Origin: Sorangium cellulosum So0157-2
GTDB taxonomy: Bacteria > Myxococcota_A > Polyangia > Polyangiales > Polyangiaceae
NCBI RefSeq assembly: GCF_000418325.1
Contig: NC_021658.1
Location: 9,624,001-9,688,000, forward strand
Direction: 5' to 3'
Length of the DNA: 64,000 nt
Part shown: positions 48,027 through 57,422 of the stretch, piece after piece
Numbering within the stretch: position 1 is the first letter of the stretch
How the letters are laid out: every line of letters begins with the position of its first letter
Position numbers and translations under genes: made by a program
The notes under the pieces: model-generated
Database searches by the model: none
The model's input: the letters and a program-made list of their open reading frames with translations, nothing else
What the model was told of the DNA's origin: nothing

Positions 48027-49496
48027 TCAGGCGCTCGCGCGTTTCGTGAACCGGATGCGCAGCCCCTCCGGCTGCATCGCGAACGCCATCCGCTCCCGCA
48101 CCGGCGCCGCCGGATCCGCGAGCTCCACCGTGAAGCTCCGGAGCACCATGCCGACCGTCACGGCGCACTCCAGCAGCGCCATCGAGCGGCCCGGGCAGAT
48201 GCGCGGCCCGCCGCCGAACGCGAGCGCCATCCGCGGCTCGTGCGGCAGCGTCGCGGGCGCGCCGCCGAGCCAGCGCTCGGGGCGAAACGACTCCGGATCG
48301 CCGAAATACTCGGGCTTCCGCCCCGCGGCGCGCGTGAGCGCCACGACGCCCGCGCCGGCCGGCACCGCCACGTCGCCCACGACGGTGTCGTGGTTCGCCT
48401 CCAGGTAGAGCAGCGGCGCCGCGGACCGCAGGCGCAGCGTCTCGTGCGCGACCGCGCCCGCGTACTCCAGGCGCTTGCTCTGCTCGAGCGTCGGGATCAG
48501 GGCGCCGCCGACGACGCGATCCGCCTCCTCGCGGGCGCGCGCCTGCACGTCGGGGCGCGAGCCGAGGTAATAGAGGATCCACGCGAGGGTGTTCGCCGTC
48601 GTGTCCTCGCCCGCGAGCAGCATCGTGAGGACGTTCGCGTAGACCTCGGCGTCCGAGAGGCGCGCCTTCGGGTCCTCGCCGTCGCGCGCCGCGATCATGA
48701 GCTCCAGGAGGGTCCTCGGGCGCGCGGGCCGGTCCGCGCCGCCCTCGATCTCGCGCCGCGCGGCGGTCACGAGATCGAGGATGAACCGCTTCACCGAGGC
48801 GATGGCGCGATCGTAGGCGCGGTCGGCGGGGAGGCCCAGGTAGCGCCAGTAGGGCAGCGGCGCGAGCATCCGCCGGTTCAGGCCGAGGAAGATGCGCTGG
48901 AGGTGCTCCTGGAGCGCGTCCGGGCCGCGCGCGAGCGTGTCGAGGTCGCGGCCGAAGGCCACGGACGAGGTGACGTCGACCGAGTAGCGCATGAGATCGC
49001 CGAGCACGTCGCGCGCGGCGCGCTCGTCGGCCGCCTGCGCCCAGAGCGCGCGCAGCCGGCCCGTGATCGCGGAGATGCTCGGGAAGAACCCCTCGACGTG
49101 CCGCGCGTGGAACGTCGGGCTGATGAGCTGCCGCTGCTTCCGCCACGCGTCCCCGTCCGCCGAGAACAGCCCGACCATGTCCGCCTCGCGCGACACGTCC
49201 TCGATGGTGCGCATCCGCCGGAACACCGCGGGGCGGCGCTGGAGCACGTCGCGCACGAGCTCGCCGTCCGCCACGACGAGGATCGGCTTGCGGCCCAGCC
49301 GGACGGCGAACAGATCTCCGTGAGCGCGCCACCATCGCTCGAAGTCGAGGTGCAAGCGGTCGGGGTGGAGCGCGAGCAGGTGACCGACCACGGGCAGCCC
49401 CCTCGGCCCCGGGAGGTCCGCGAGCGTCCGCCGCGGGCGCGCAGGCGCGGCGCCGCGTCGGATGGAGCCATCCAGGGTCAGGGACGTGGCCTTCAT
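48027..49496 (-). CDS. Cytochrome P450
   Basis: This 489-residue haem-thiolate monooxygenase starts at ATG 49496 (MKATSLTLDGSIRRG). The proline-rich entry LADLPGPRGLPVVGH is followed by the oxygen-binding I-helix (LLAGEDTTANTLAW), K-helix ETLRLRS (ExxR), the PERW motif in SFRPERWLGG, and the haem-binding loop LAFGGGPRICPGRSMAL with its Cys ligand. There is no membrane anchor. The overall style is CYP110/CYP4-like, a group that often hydroxylates fatty acids or terpenoids. No ferredoxin gene or biosynthetic cluster is adjacent. The gene is divergent from the acyltransferase gene. Confidence 0.93.
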   Translation of the reverse strand: MKATSLTLDGSIRRGAAPARPRRTLADLPGPRGLPVVGHLLALHPDRLHLDFERWWRAHGDLFAVRLGRKPILVVADGELVRDVLQRRPAVFRRMRTIEDVSREADMVGLFSADGDAWRKQRQLISPTFHARHVEGFFPSISAITGRLRALWAQAADERAARDVLGDLMRYSVDVTSSVAFGRDLDTLARGPDALQEHLQRIFLGLNRRMLAPLPYWRYLGLPADRAYDRAIASVKRFILDLVTAARREIEGGADRPARPRTLLELMIAARDGEDPKARLSDAEVYANVLTMLLAGEDTTANTLAWILYYLGSRPDVQARAREEADRVVGGALIPTLEQSKRLEYAGAVAHETLRLRSAAPLLYLEANHDTVVGDVAVPAGAGVVALTRAAGRKPEYFGDPESFRPERWLGGAPATLPHEPRMALAFGGGPRICPGRSMALLECAVTVGMVLRSFTVELADPAAPVRERMAFAMQPEGLRIRFTKRASA

Positions 49497-49741
49497 GCTC
49501 TCTTCATACAGAACCAGGGCCGGCGCGTCCCGGCGCAAACACGACAGGGCCTTGATGGGCGATGGGCGCGCGCGCAGATCGCGCTGGAGAGCGCGAGGCC
49601 GCCGCGCGCTGGGTCGTCGCTCGACACCGCCGCTGGGGCGGGGCGCTGCGTCGGTGGGCGCGCGGATCGCGGCGCCTCTCGATCGGCCGGGCCGGAGCGC
49701 GGCGCTGGCGTGGCGGCGCCGGCGCGGGTAGAGACGCGGAC

Positions 49742-50647
49742 ATGGCGGAGCCGCTGGAGAGAGAGCTCGCGATGCTGTCCGGCGAGGAGATGGCGGCGGC
49801 GCTCGGGCTCGGCGGGGCGCCCGCGTGGGTGCGCCGCGCGGGGCGCGCGGCGTTCGCGCTGCCGTCGTGGCCGCTCGGGCGCGCGCTCGCGCGGTTCGAT
49901 CGGCGCGTCGGCGAGGCGGGGATCCACGTGGCGGCGCGGGAGGCGCTCTCGGGCTTCGGGGCGCGGTGGACGGCCGACGCGGCGCCGCCGCCGCGCGGGG
50001 CGCTGCTCGTGGTGTCGAATCACCCCGGCGCCTACGACGCGCTCGCGCTGATGGCGGCGATCGGCCGGGGGGATCTCATGATCGTGGCGGCCGAGCGGCG
50101 GTTCCTGCGGGCGCTGCCGCACGTGAGCGAGCGGCTGCTCTTCGTGCCGATCGACGGGGGCGGCGGCGGGCGGGAGCTCGCGGCGCGCACGGCCGGGGTG
50201 CGCCGCGCGCTGCGTCACCTGCGCGGCGGGGGGGCGCTGCTGCACTTCCCCGCGGGCCGCATCGAGGCGGATCCGGCGTTCGCGGGCGACGGCGACGCGC
50301 TGCTCGGGGCGTGGCATCCGAGCGCCGGGGCGCTGCTGCGCGCGGCGGCGGCGGCGGGGGGGCGCGTCGCGGTGGCGGTCGTCTCGGGGGTGCACTCGCG
50401 GCGCGCGAAGCGGCTGGCCGTCACGCGCTGGGCCGAGCGGCGCGGGATCAGCACGCTGGCGCCGCTCCTCCAGGTGGCGCTGCCAGGCTTCGACGACGTC
50501 GACGTGCGGGTGCGGCTCGGCGAGGCGCGGGAGGCGGCGGCGGCGGCCGGCGGAGGGGACGATGACGCGGCGCTCACGCGGCGGCTCCAGGAGGAGGCGG
50601 CGAGGCTGCTCGCGGGCGGGGCGCGCGGATTTCCTCGCCGAGGGTGA
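49742..50647 (+). CDS. PlsC-type acyltransferase
   Basis: The 301-residue product starts at ATG 49742. The acyltransferase block I motif is VVSNHPGAYDALAL (His and Asp four residues apart), and block III is LHFPAGRIEADP, in place of the usual FPEG motif. A short helical N-terminus precedes these. Such proteins transfer acyl chains to glycerol-phosphate or similar acceptors, usually at the inner-membrane face. The Ala in FPAGR (family usually Glu) suggests an unusual acceptor. The neighbouring P450 could modify fatty acids, but a link is only inferred. Confidence 0.78.
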   Translation: MAEPLERELAMLSGEEMAAALGLGGAPAWVRRAGRAAFALPSWPLGRALARFDRRVGEAGIHVAAREALSGFGARWTADAAPPPRGALLVVSNHPGAYDALALMAAIGRGDLMIVAAERRFLRALPHVSERLLFVPIDGGGGGRELAARTAGVRRALRHLRGGGALLHFPAGRIEADPAFAGDGDALLGAWHPSAGALLRAAAAAGGRVAVAVVSGVHSRRAKRLAVTRWAERRGISTLAPLLQVALPGFDDVDVRVRLGEAREAAAAAGGGDDDAALTRRLQEEAARLLAGGARGFPRRG

Positions 50648-51106
50648 GGGCGACGATCAGCGCAGGCCCCGGTGAGCACGACATTGGCAGGTTCTCTTGC
50701 CGTACGCGCCGTTTCTCGACACAACACCGTTCCATGTGTGAACCAGCGCGTGCAGCGTGGCTGTACGACGGGACGAACAAGACGAGGATCTTGACTTTCG
50801 GATCGCGTTTGGATTTCCTAGCCCCCTGAAACCAGAAGCTCTCTAGTGGCGGACGCCACGAGCCTCGCCGACACGCCCTTGAATTCCGAGGCCGCTCGCG
50901 AAATCCGCGTGGTGCCCCGGAAATGACGCGCGACACCGTCGCTCGTCCAATGCTAACAGCTTCTGCCCCAGTGCTTTCGCCGTGAGCGACGCGGCGGCAC
51001 GCGGGCATCGGCCTCGGAGCTCGTGAGGGCGAGAACGTGACGACGTGTGATGTGCCGTAGAGGTCTCTCTCTGACCACGTCTCTTTGCTCGAAAGGTAGC
51101 GGCACG
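50648..51106. other. Promoter region of the sugar importer operon
   Basis: No gene was found in these 459 bases. The sequence is less GC-rich than its surroundings (notably 50780-50830, with TTGACT at about 50791). It ends with GAAAGG ten bases before ATG 51107. A regulator gene for the operon is not nearby. Confidence 0.4.
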
Positions 51107-52330
51107 ATGTCGATTGGCCAGTTGAAGTCTCGTGGACCGGCGCGGCGCGCAGCGGCGGTGTTGGTTTGCGCGCTCGGGCTCTGGGGCCTCTCCGCCTGCA
51201 AAGGCAAGCCCGACGGCGCTCCGGCCGTAGAGGGCTCCGCCAGCGCCGCGGCCGAGCAGGCGCCGAGCGGGCACGGGCCCAAGGTCGTGCCAGGGCCCGG
51301 CCATAGCCCCGAGTGCTTCGCGCCGTGGAGCAAGGACACCAAGTATTTGCAGTGGTCGGCGCGAAAGCCGCCGTTCCGCCTGGCGCTCGTCAACGGCTAC
51401 GTCGGTAACGCCTGGCGCATCCAGATGGTCAAGACGGCCAAGGCCTTCGCCAAGGACCCGGCCATCGCGCCGCTGCTCAAGGAGTTCAAGGTGGTGTCGA
51501 CCGGCACCGACGTCGCGGCCCAGCTCGGCGCGATCGAGGACTTCATCAACCAGGGCTTCGACGCCGTCGTCACGCTCGCCGTCAGCCCCGACGGCTTCGA
51601 TCGGGTGATCCGCCTCGCCGACAAGAAGGACGTCATCCTGGTCCCGTTCGACAACGTGCTCGACACGGACAAGGTGATGCAGGTCAACGAGGACCAGCTG
51701 GCGATGGGCCGCCAGTGGGGCGAGTTCCTCGACAAGCAGCTCGGTGGGAAGGGCAAGGTGCTCGAGGTCCGCGGCCTGCAGGGCAACTCCGTCGATCGCG
51801 ACCGCCACGTCGGCTTCCGCCAGGTCATGGAAGCGCCGGGGAAGAGCTACACCATCGTGGAGGTGGTCGGCGGCTGGGACGACGGCAAGGCTCAGAAGGC
51901 GGTGGCCGACGCGCTCGCCGTGCACCGCCAGTTCGACGCGCTCTTCGCGCAGGGCGGCTCGACGGGCGCGATCCGCGCGCTGCTCGACGCCGGCCACAAG
52001 CCGATCCCGGTCGCCACGGAGGCCGAGAACGGCGCGCGCAAGCTGATCGCGAAGCACCACGAACAGGGCATGAAGGGCCTGTCGCTCGGCCAGTCGCCGG
52101 GGCTCGCGGCCATCGCCATGAAGGCGGCGCTCGAGGGCTTGCAAGGCAAGGTGATGCCGCAGATGATCTCCGTGCCGATCCCCGCCGCCGATCACACCAC
52201 GCTGAAGGACGGCGAGAGCTTCTTCTCCCAGCTCTCCGACAACTTCTTCACGCCCAACGAGTTCCCGCCCTGCGGGGTCAACATCTCGGGCGTGAAGATC
52301 ATGAACGAGTCCGAATCGGACGTGAAATAG
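51107..52330 (+). CDS. Sugar ABC transporter substrate-binding lipoprotein
   Basis: The 407-residue product starts at ATG 51107. The lipobox is LWGLSACKG, then an Ala/Pro/Gly-rich spacer. The periplasmic-binding fold of the ribose/xylose class follows (PPFRLALVNGYVGNAWRIQM, DFINQGFDAVVTLAVSPDGF, VPFDNVLDTDKVMQVNEDQL, ALFAQGGSTGAIRALLDAG). Asp and Arg residues typical of sugar contacts are present. It is the first gene of a four-gene importer operon. The ligand is probably a pentose or other monosaccharide but cannot be fixed from the sequence. Confidence 0.88.
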   Translation: MSIGQLKSRGPARRAAAVLVCALGLWGLSACKGKPDGAPAVEGSASAAAEQAPSGHGPKVVPGPGHSPECFAPWSKDTKYLQWSARKPPFRLALVNGYVGNAWRIQMVKTAKAFAKDPAIAPLLKEFKVVSTGTDVAAQLGAIEDFINQGFDAVVTLAVSPDGFDRVIRLADKKDVILVPFDNVLDTDKVMQVNEDQLAMGRQWGEFLDKQLGGKGKVLEVRGLQGNSVDRDRHVGFRQVMEAPGKSYTIVEVVGGWDDGKAQKAVADALAVHRQFDALFAQGGSTGAIRALLDAGHKPIPVATEAENGARKLIAKHHEQGMKGLSLGQSPGLAAIAMKAALEGLQGKVMPQMISVPIPAADHTTLKDGESFFSQLSDNFFTPNEFPPCGVNISGVKIMNESESDVK

Positions 52331-52352
52331 CGCCCGCGGGCGCCCCAGCATC

Positions 52353-53921
52353 ATGACCGAACCGGTGAGCCCTCCGCTGCTCGAGCTCCGGGCCGTCTCC
52401 AAGCGCTACGGCGGGGTGAGCGCCCTGAGCGGCGTCGACTTCGCCTGCGAGGCGGGGAAGGTGCACGCGATCCTCGGCGAGAACGGCGCGGGCAAGAGCA
52501 CCCTGATCAAGATCATCGGCGGCGTGGTCAAGCCGAGCGCCGGGGAGCTCTTGCTCCACGGCAGGCCGGTCCGGTTCGACCACCCGCTCGAGGCGAACGC
52601 CGCCGGCATCGTCTGCGTCTTTCAGGAGCTGTCCCTGATGCCGACGCTGACCGTGGCCGAGAACATCGGCATCACCATGCCGACGAACCGCCTGGGGCTC
52701 TTCGATCGCAAGGCGCAGGTCCGCAGGGCCGAGGAGCTCTTGGCGCGCGTCGGCTGCGAGGGCGTGAACCCGAACGCCTGGGTGAGCGACCTGCCGCTCT
52801 CGCGCCGCCAGATGGTCGAGATCGCGAAGGCGCTCGGCAAGGACCCGCGGCTCTTGATCCTGGACGAGGCCACCTCCGCGCTGTCGAGCAACGACGTCAA
52901 GAAGGTCTACGAGCTCCTGGCCGAGCTCAAGGCTCAGGGGGTCGGTATGCTCTACATCTCGCACCGCATGCACGAGATCAAGGAGCTCGCGGACGTGATG
53001 TCCGTCTTCCGCAACGGTCGGCACATCGAGACGTTCGCCAAGGGCCAGCGCAGCGACGACGGGATCGTGGAGCTCATGATCGGCCGCGACGTGGGTCACG
53101 CCTTCCCGCCGAAGCCGGCGGCGCGCAGCTTCCCGACGACGCTGCTCGAGGTGAGCGGCCTGAGCTGGGAGCGGCAGCTCGATGACGTGTCGTTCAAGCT
53201 CGGTAAGGGCGAGATCCTCGGCATCGGCGGGCTCGACGGCCAGGGCCAGCGCGAGCTTTTGCTCGGCCTGTTCGGTGTGCTCAAGGACCTGCGCGGCGAG
53301 ATCAAGATCGACGGCAAGCCGGTCAAGCTGACGAGCCCGCGGAAGGCCAAGGACCGTGCGCACGGCATCGCCCTCGTGCCCGAGGACAGGAAGACCGAGG
53401 GCCTGATGCTGCCGATGGCCATCACCGCGAACATGTCGCTGGCCTCGCTCGACAAGCTCACGCGCGGCGTGGTGCTCGACCGCCGGCGCGAGGCCGCGCG
53501 CGTCGACGAGATGGTGCGCCGCATCCAGATCAAGGTTGGCTCGCTCGACGACCCGGTGTCGTCGCTGTCCGGGGGCAACCAGCAGAAGGTCGTGCTGGCC
53601 AAGTGGCTGATGACGGAGCCGCGGCTGCTGATGCTCAACGACCCCACCCGCGGCATCGACGTCGGCACGAAGCAGGAGATCTACCAGCTGCTCCGCGAGC
53701 TGGCGGACGCCGGCACATCCATCCTCTTCTACACCACGGACTACGACGAGCTGATCGGCTGCTGTGACCGCGTGCTCGTCCTCTACCAGAACCGCGTTCA
53801 AGGCGAGCTCGTGGGCCCCGACATCACCGAAAAGAACATCCTGGATCTCGCCCTCGGCCTGCGCGGCGGGCCTGAGCGCGCGAAGCCCGAAGCCGAGCGC
53901 GCGCGAGCAGAGGCACGATGA
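52353..53921 (+). CDS. Sugar ABC transporter ATPase (two ABC domains)
   Basis: This 522-residue ATPase is of the RbsA/MglA/XylG type. The first domain has Walker A GENGAGKSTLIK (about residue 40), a signature variant LSRRQMVEIAKAL and Walker B LLILDEATSAL. The second has the usual degenerate nucleotide site (GIGGLDGQGQRELLLG), signature LSGGNQQKVVLAKWL and LLMLNDPTRGIDVG. In this family only one site is fully catalytic. Start ATG 52353 follows the binding-protein stop by 22 bases, and its end overlaps the next permease by four bases (ATGA). Confidence 0.93.
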   Translation: MTEPVSPPLLELRAVSKRYGGVSALSGVDFACEAGKVHAILGENGAGKSTLIKIIGGVVKPSAGELLLHGRPVRFDHPLEANAAGIVCVFQELSLMPTLTVAENIGITMPTNRLGLFDRKAQVRRAEELLARVGCEGVNPNAWVSDLPLSRRQMVEIAKALGKDPRLLILDEATSALSSNDVKKVYELLAELKAQGVGMLYISHRMHEIKELADVMSVFRNGRHIETFAKGQRSDDGIVELMIGRDVGHAFPPKPAARSFPTTLLEVSGLSWERQLDDVSFKLGKGEILGIGGLDGQGQRELLLGLFGVLKDLRGEIKIDGKPVKLTSPRKAKDRAHGIALVPEDRKTEGLMLPMAITANMSLASLDKLTRGVVLDRRREAARVDEMVRRIQIKVGSLDDPVSSLSGGNQQKVVLAKWLMTEPRLLMLNDPTRGIDVGTKQEIYQLLRELADAGTSILFYTTDYDELIGCCDRVLVLYQNRVQGELVGPDITEKNILDLALGLRGGPERAKPEAERARAEAR

Positions 53922-54973
53922 AGGACTGGAAGCTCCGCCTACGCCAGAACCAGGGCCTGCTCGTGGCCGTCGGTCTGTGCATCTTCTTTTATGGGCGCTA
54001 CTCGCTGTCCCATCCCAAGGGCTTCAGCGCGTCGCTGGTCGGGCAGAACGCCAACGAGTCGTTCGTGCTGGTGGCGGCGGCCATGGCCCAGACGATCCCC
54101 GTGCTGACCGGCGGCCTGGATCTGTCCGTGGGCGCGGTGATCACGCTCGTCAACTGCCTGGCCTCGCACGTCCTCGCCGGCAGCGCGTTCGAGAATTTCC
54201 TGGGCATCCTGCTGTGCCTGGCCCTGGGCGTCGCGGCGGGCCTGATCAACGGCTGCCTCGTCGTCTACGGCCGCCTGCAACCGATCATCGCCACCCTGGC
54301 CTCGGGCACGATCTTCATCGGCATCGCGCTGTTCCTGCGGCCGACGCCCGGCGGCCAGGTCGACGGCGATCTGGCGTTCGCGGCGACCTTCGATCTCAAC
54401 GAGCTGCTGCAGGCCGCGGGCGCCGCCCCCCTCGACGGCGCGCTGGGGTCGATCGGCAGCATCCCGTCACCCGCGATCTGGATGGCGCTGCTCGCGCTGC
54501 TCTGGGCCTACTACCGCCGTACCCGCTACGGCCTCGGCGCTTACGCCGTCGGCGCGTCGCAGGAGGCGGCGTACATGTCGGGCGTCCGCATCGAGCGCGT
54601 CAAGCTGGCCGCGTACACGCTGTCGGGGTTCTTCGCCAGCGTCGGCGGCCTCTACCTCGCGCTGCAGACGGCGTCGGGCAACGCCGATATCCCACAAGCC
54701 GGCTCCTACACGCTGAACTCCATCGCCAGCGTCGTGATCGGAGGCACCTCGTTGTACGGGGGGATGGGCGGCGCCATCGGATCGCTCTTCGGCGCGCTGG
54801 TGCTCCGCTCCGTCGCGTTCAACTTCCGCGTCTTCGACGAGGGCTCGGCGCTCGGCTTCCTCGCCAACCCGCTCTACCAGCCGCTGTTCGAGGGCCTCAT
54901 CCTGCTCGCGGCCGTCTGCCTCGGCGCGCTCTGGGTCTTCCGCCTCAAGAACCGGCTGCAGATTTTCAGGTGA
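53918..54973 (+). CDS. Sugar ABC transporter permease 1
   Basis: The 351-residue inner-membrane permease is of the RbsC/XylH (BPD_transp_2) type. It has about eight to ten hydrophobic helices and the motifs VLTGGLDLSVGAVI, AGLINGCLVVYGRLQPIIAT, YAVGASQEAAYMSGV and NSIASVVIGGTSLYGGMGG (the cytoplasmic EAA-like loop). It starts at ATG 53918, overlapping the ATPase stop. With the second permease it should form a heterodimeric channel. Confidence 0.92.
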   Translation: MKDWKLRLRQNQGLLVAVGLCIFFYGRYSLSHPKGFSASLVGQNANESFVLVAAAMAQTIPVLTGGLDLSVGAVITLVNCLASHVLAGSAFENFLGILLCLALGVAAGLINGCLVVYGRLQPIIATLASGTIFIGIALFLRPTPGGQVDGDLAFAATFDLNELLQAAGAAPLDGALGSIGSIPSPAIWMALLALLWAYYRRTRYGLGAYAVGASQEAAYMSGVRIERVKLAAYTLSGFFASVGGLYLALQTASGNADIPQAGSYTLNSIASVVIGGTSLYGGMGGAIGSLFGALVLRSVAFNFRVFDEGSALGFLANPLYQPLFEGLILLAAVCLGALWVFRLKNRLQIFR

Positions 54974-54978
54974 GCTCG

Positions 54979-55947
54979 ATGCGACAGCTCCCCTTCCTCA
55001 AGAGCCACCTCGGCGAGATCGACAGGCCGACCTGGTACGCGCTGCTGTCGATCGGCGTCATCCTCGTGATCGGCTCGGTCGGCACGCTGATCACCCAGGG
55101 CACGCTGAGCTTCCTGAGCCCGTACTACCTCCTGCAACAGCTGCAGATCGCCGCCTTCCTGGGCGTGGCCGCCACGGGCATGATGATCGTCATCCTGCTC
55201 GGTCACATCGATCTCTCGCTGCCGTGGGTGCTCACCTCGAGCGCCATGCTCGCCGCGGGGCTCGGCGGCTGGGCCGCGTTGCCCTACGGCCTGGCCATCG
55301 GCGCCGCCGCGGGGCTCGTGAACGGGCTCGGCGTCGCCTACCTGCGCGTGCCCTCGATGATCTTCACGCTGGGCACGAACACCGTGCTTCAGGGGCTGAT
55401 GGTGCTCTACACCGGCGGCTTCGCCCCGCGCAGCGAGGCGCCGGCGTGGATGGAGGTCCTGGCCGTCGGCAAGACGCTCTCGATTCCGAACTCGCTGTTC
55501 GTCTGGATCCTGGTCGGCGGCGTCGGCGCCTTCGTGCTGAAGAAGACCGCGCTCGGCCGCTACATCTACGCCGTGGGCAACCAGGAGCAGGCCGTCTATC
55601 TCTCGGGCATCAGGACGCACTGGGTGCTGATCGGCGCCTTCGTGATGTGCGGCGTGTGCTCCGCCATCACCGGCATGCTGCTGGCGGGCTTTTCGCACAA
55701 GGCCTATCAGGCCATGGGCAACGATTACCTCATGCCGGCCATCGCCGCGGTGGTGATCGGCGGAACCAACATCATGGGCGGACGCGGGACATACCTCGGC
55801 ACCGTCCTCGGCACGATCCTGATCGTGCTGCTCCAGAGCATGCTCAGCGTGCTGCAGATGCCCGAGGCCGGCCGCCAGATCATCTATGGCGCCGTGATCA
55901 TCGCCATGCTGCTGGTCTACGGCCGGCAGCATCACGCGGGACGTTAA
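54979..55947 (+). CDS. Sugar ABC transporter permease 2
   Basis: The 322-residue inner-membrane permease is of the same family as permease 1: VILLGHIDLSLPWVLT, GLVNGLGVAYLRVPSMIFTL, YAVGNQEQAVYLSGI, PAIAAVVIGGTNIMGGRGTY. Start ATG 54979 is six bases after the upstream stop, with AGGTGAG in front; GTG 54970, overlapping that stop, is possible. Two distinct permeases imply a heterodimer, as in some xylitol, AI-2 or erythritol importers. The gene ends convergently with the DUF1552 gene, 32 bases away. Confidence 0.9.
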   Translation: MRQLPFLKSHLGEIDRPTWYALLSIGVILVIGSVGTLITQGTLSFLSPYYLLQQLQIAAFLGVAATGMMIVILLGHIDLSLPWVLTSSAMLAAGLGGWAALPYGLAIGAAAGLVNGLGVAYLRVPSMIFTLGTNTVLQGLMVLYTGGFAPRSEAPAWMEVLAVGKTLSIPNSLFVWILVGGVGAFVLKKTALGRYIYAVGNQEQAVYLSGIRTHWVLIGAFVMCGVCSAITGMLLAGFSHKAYQAMGNDYLMPAIAAVVIGGTNIMGGRGTYLGTVLGTILIVLLQSMLSVLQMPEAGRQIIYGAVIIAMLLVYGRQHHAGR

Positions 55948-55979
55948 GCGACGAATGGCCCGGCATGGGCCAACGGCGC

Positions 55980-57422
55980 TCAGGCGAGCATGCCGTCGAT
56001 CGGCCCGGAGCCCTGCCCCTCTCCGAAGTTCTCCGTCCACTCGGTCTTGTCGCGGACGGCGGCGGCGATGAGGCCGTTGAAGAGGCGGTTGTTCGTGACG
56101 TTGCCGGCGTCGATGTACTGCCCCTGCTTCAGGTAGCCGCCACCGTTTCCGGCGATGATCGTCGGCACGTTGCGGAAGCTGTGCGACGGGCCGTCCGCGA
56201 CGTGGTTCGTCCACATGATGATGGACTTGTCGAACAGGTCGCGCGCCTTGAATTGATCGAGGCCGTGGAGCAGCGTCTGCATGCGGAGCACGTCGATCTC
56301 GGCGTGGGCTTGCTCGGCCGTCGGGTTGTTGCCCGAAGACGCGTCCGATTGCACGCGGTGGCTGAGGTGGTGGAAGGGCCAGCCGAGGCTCGCGTTCGAC
56401 GGCACCGCGTACTTCGTCTGATCCGTGCCGTCGCCGTGCTGCAGCGTCGCCACGCGGTTGAAGTTGCACGCGAACGCCAGCGCCACGAGCTCGAGGTGGA
56501 GCTTCGCGACGTCCTCGATCATGCCGTCCGTCTTGAACGCGAGGCCGCCCTTGAGCGCCTCGAGCTCCGACGTCGCGAGGCCCGCCTGGCTGCAGGCCCC
56601 GCCCATCTCCCCCATCGTGACCTCCGTGTCGCGGATGGAGTCGAAATGCTGTTGGAGGCGGTGCTTGTCGGCCGAGCTCAGGGCCGACATGCGCATCAGG
56701 CTGTTCAGCTCCTCCTTCACGAAGTCGTTCGCGCTCTTGCGGCTGCGGAGGAGCTCCTCCGCGAGCTGCGCGCCGTTGCCGCTGCCGCTGCCACCGCCGC
56801 TGTCCGCCAGGCCGACGAGCTTGGCGTAGAGCGCGTACGGGTTGTCGTCCGCCGGGCGCACCTGGCCGGCACCACCGCCCTTGAAGGAAATGCGCTCGGC
56901 GATGTACCCGTTCCTGCGGTTGCCGGCGTACAGCGTGAGCGGCTCGGCGCCGCCCTCGTTCACCAGCTCGGCGATGACCACGTCCGCGGAGACGCCGGTC
57001 GCGGATGCGGTCTTGCCGCCGCCCTGCGCCGGGCGCGCGGTGAGCGCCTGACACAGGCCCTGCGCGTGGCCGCAGTTGGTGGGCCCGTTCATGGGGAAGT
57101 TGATCCCGCGGATGAACAGCAGGTTCGAGGCGTGCGGCGCGAGCACGTGCGTCGCCTTGTCCGTCATGGCGGCGAGCCCCGCGGTCGTGAGCGCGCCAGT
57201 CTGGTCCGGGAAGAACTTTTTGCCCACCACGCCGCACGCCGCCACGATGTAGAGGCTGAACACGGGCGCGTTGTCCGCGGCCCAGGCGGAGCGCGACGGC
57301 AAACCCTCCAGGAACGGGAGGGCGATGGCGACGCCGCCGGCGCGGAGGAACGCGCGCCGATTCATCCCGCGCCGGCGCGCCACATGCGGTTGAGTGAGGT
57401 TCGTAACGATCTTGGAGTTCAC
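55980..57422 (-). CDS. DUF1552 protein with Tat-type signal
   Basis: The 480-residue product starts at GTG 57422, which has GGGAGG seven bases upstream and overlaps the previous stop (coupled translation). ATG 57365 is an alternative that would begin directly at the twin-arginine signal (MNRRAFLRAGGVAIALPFLE). The body matches DUF1552: GINFPMNGPTNCGHAQGLC, ACNFNRVATLQHGDGTDQ, SHRVQSDASSGNN, SIIMWTNHVADGPSHSFRN. Members resemble alkaline-phosphatase-superfamily or sulfatase-like DUF1501 proteins and always pair with DUF1592 proteins. They probably act outside the cytoplasm after folding; the substrate is unknown. Confidence 0.85.
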   Translation of the reverse strand: MNSKIVTNLTQPHVARRRGMNRRAFLRAGGVAIALPFLEGLPSRSAWAADNAPVFSLYIVAACGVVGKKFFPDQTGALTTAGLAAMTDKATHVLAPHASNLLFIRGINFPMNGPTNCGHAQGLCQALTARPAQGGGKTASATGVSADVVIAELVNEGGAEPLTLYAGNRRNGYIAERISFKGGGAGQVRPADDNPYALYAKLVGLADSGGGSGSGNGAQLAEELLRSRKSANDFVKEELNSLMRMSALSSADKHRLQQHFDSIRDTEVTMGEMGGACSQAGLATSELEALKGGLAFKTDGMIEDVAKLHLELVALAFACNFNRVATLQHGDGTDQTKYAVPSNASLGWPFHHLSHRVQSDASSGNNPTAEQAHAEIDVLRMQTLLHGLDQFKARDLFDKSIIMWTNHVADGPSHSFRNVPTIIAGNGGGYLKQGQYIDAGNVTNNRLFNGLIAAAVRDKTEWTENFGEGQGSGPIDGMLA

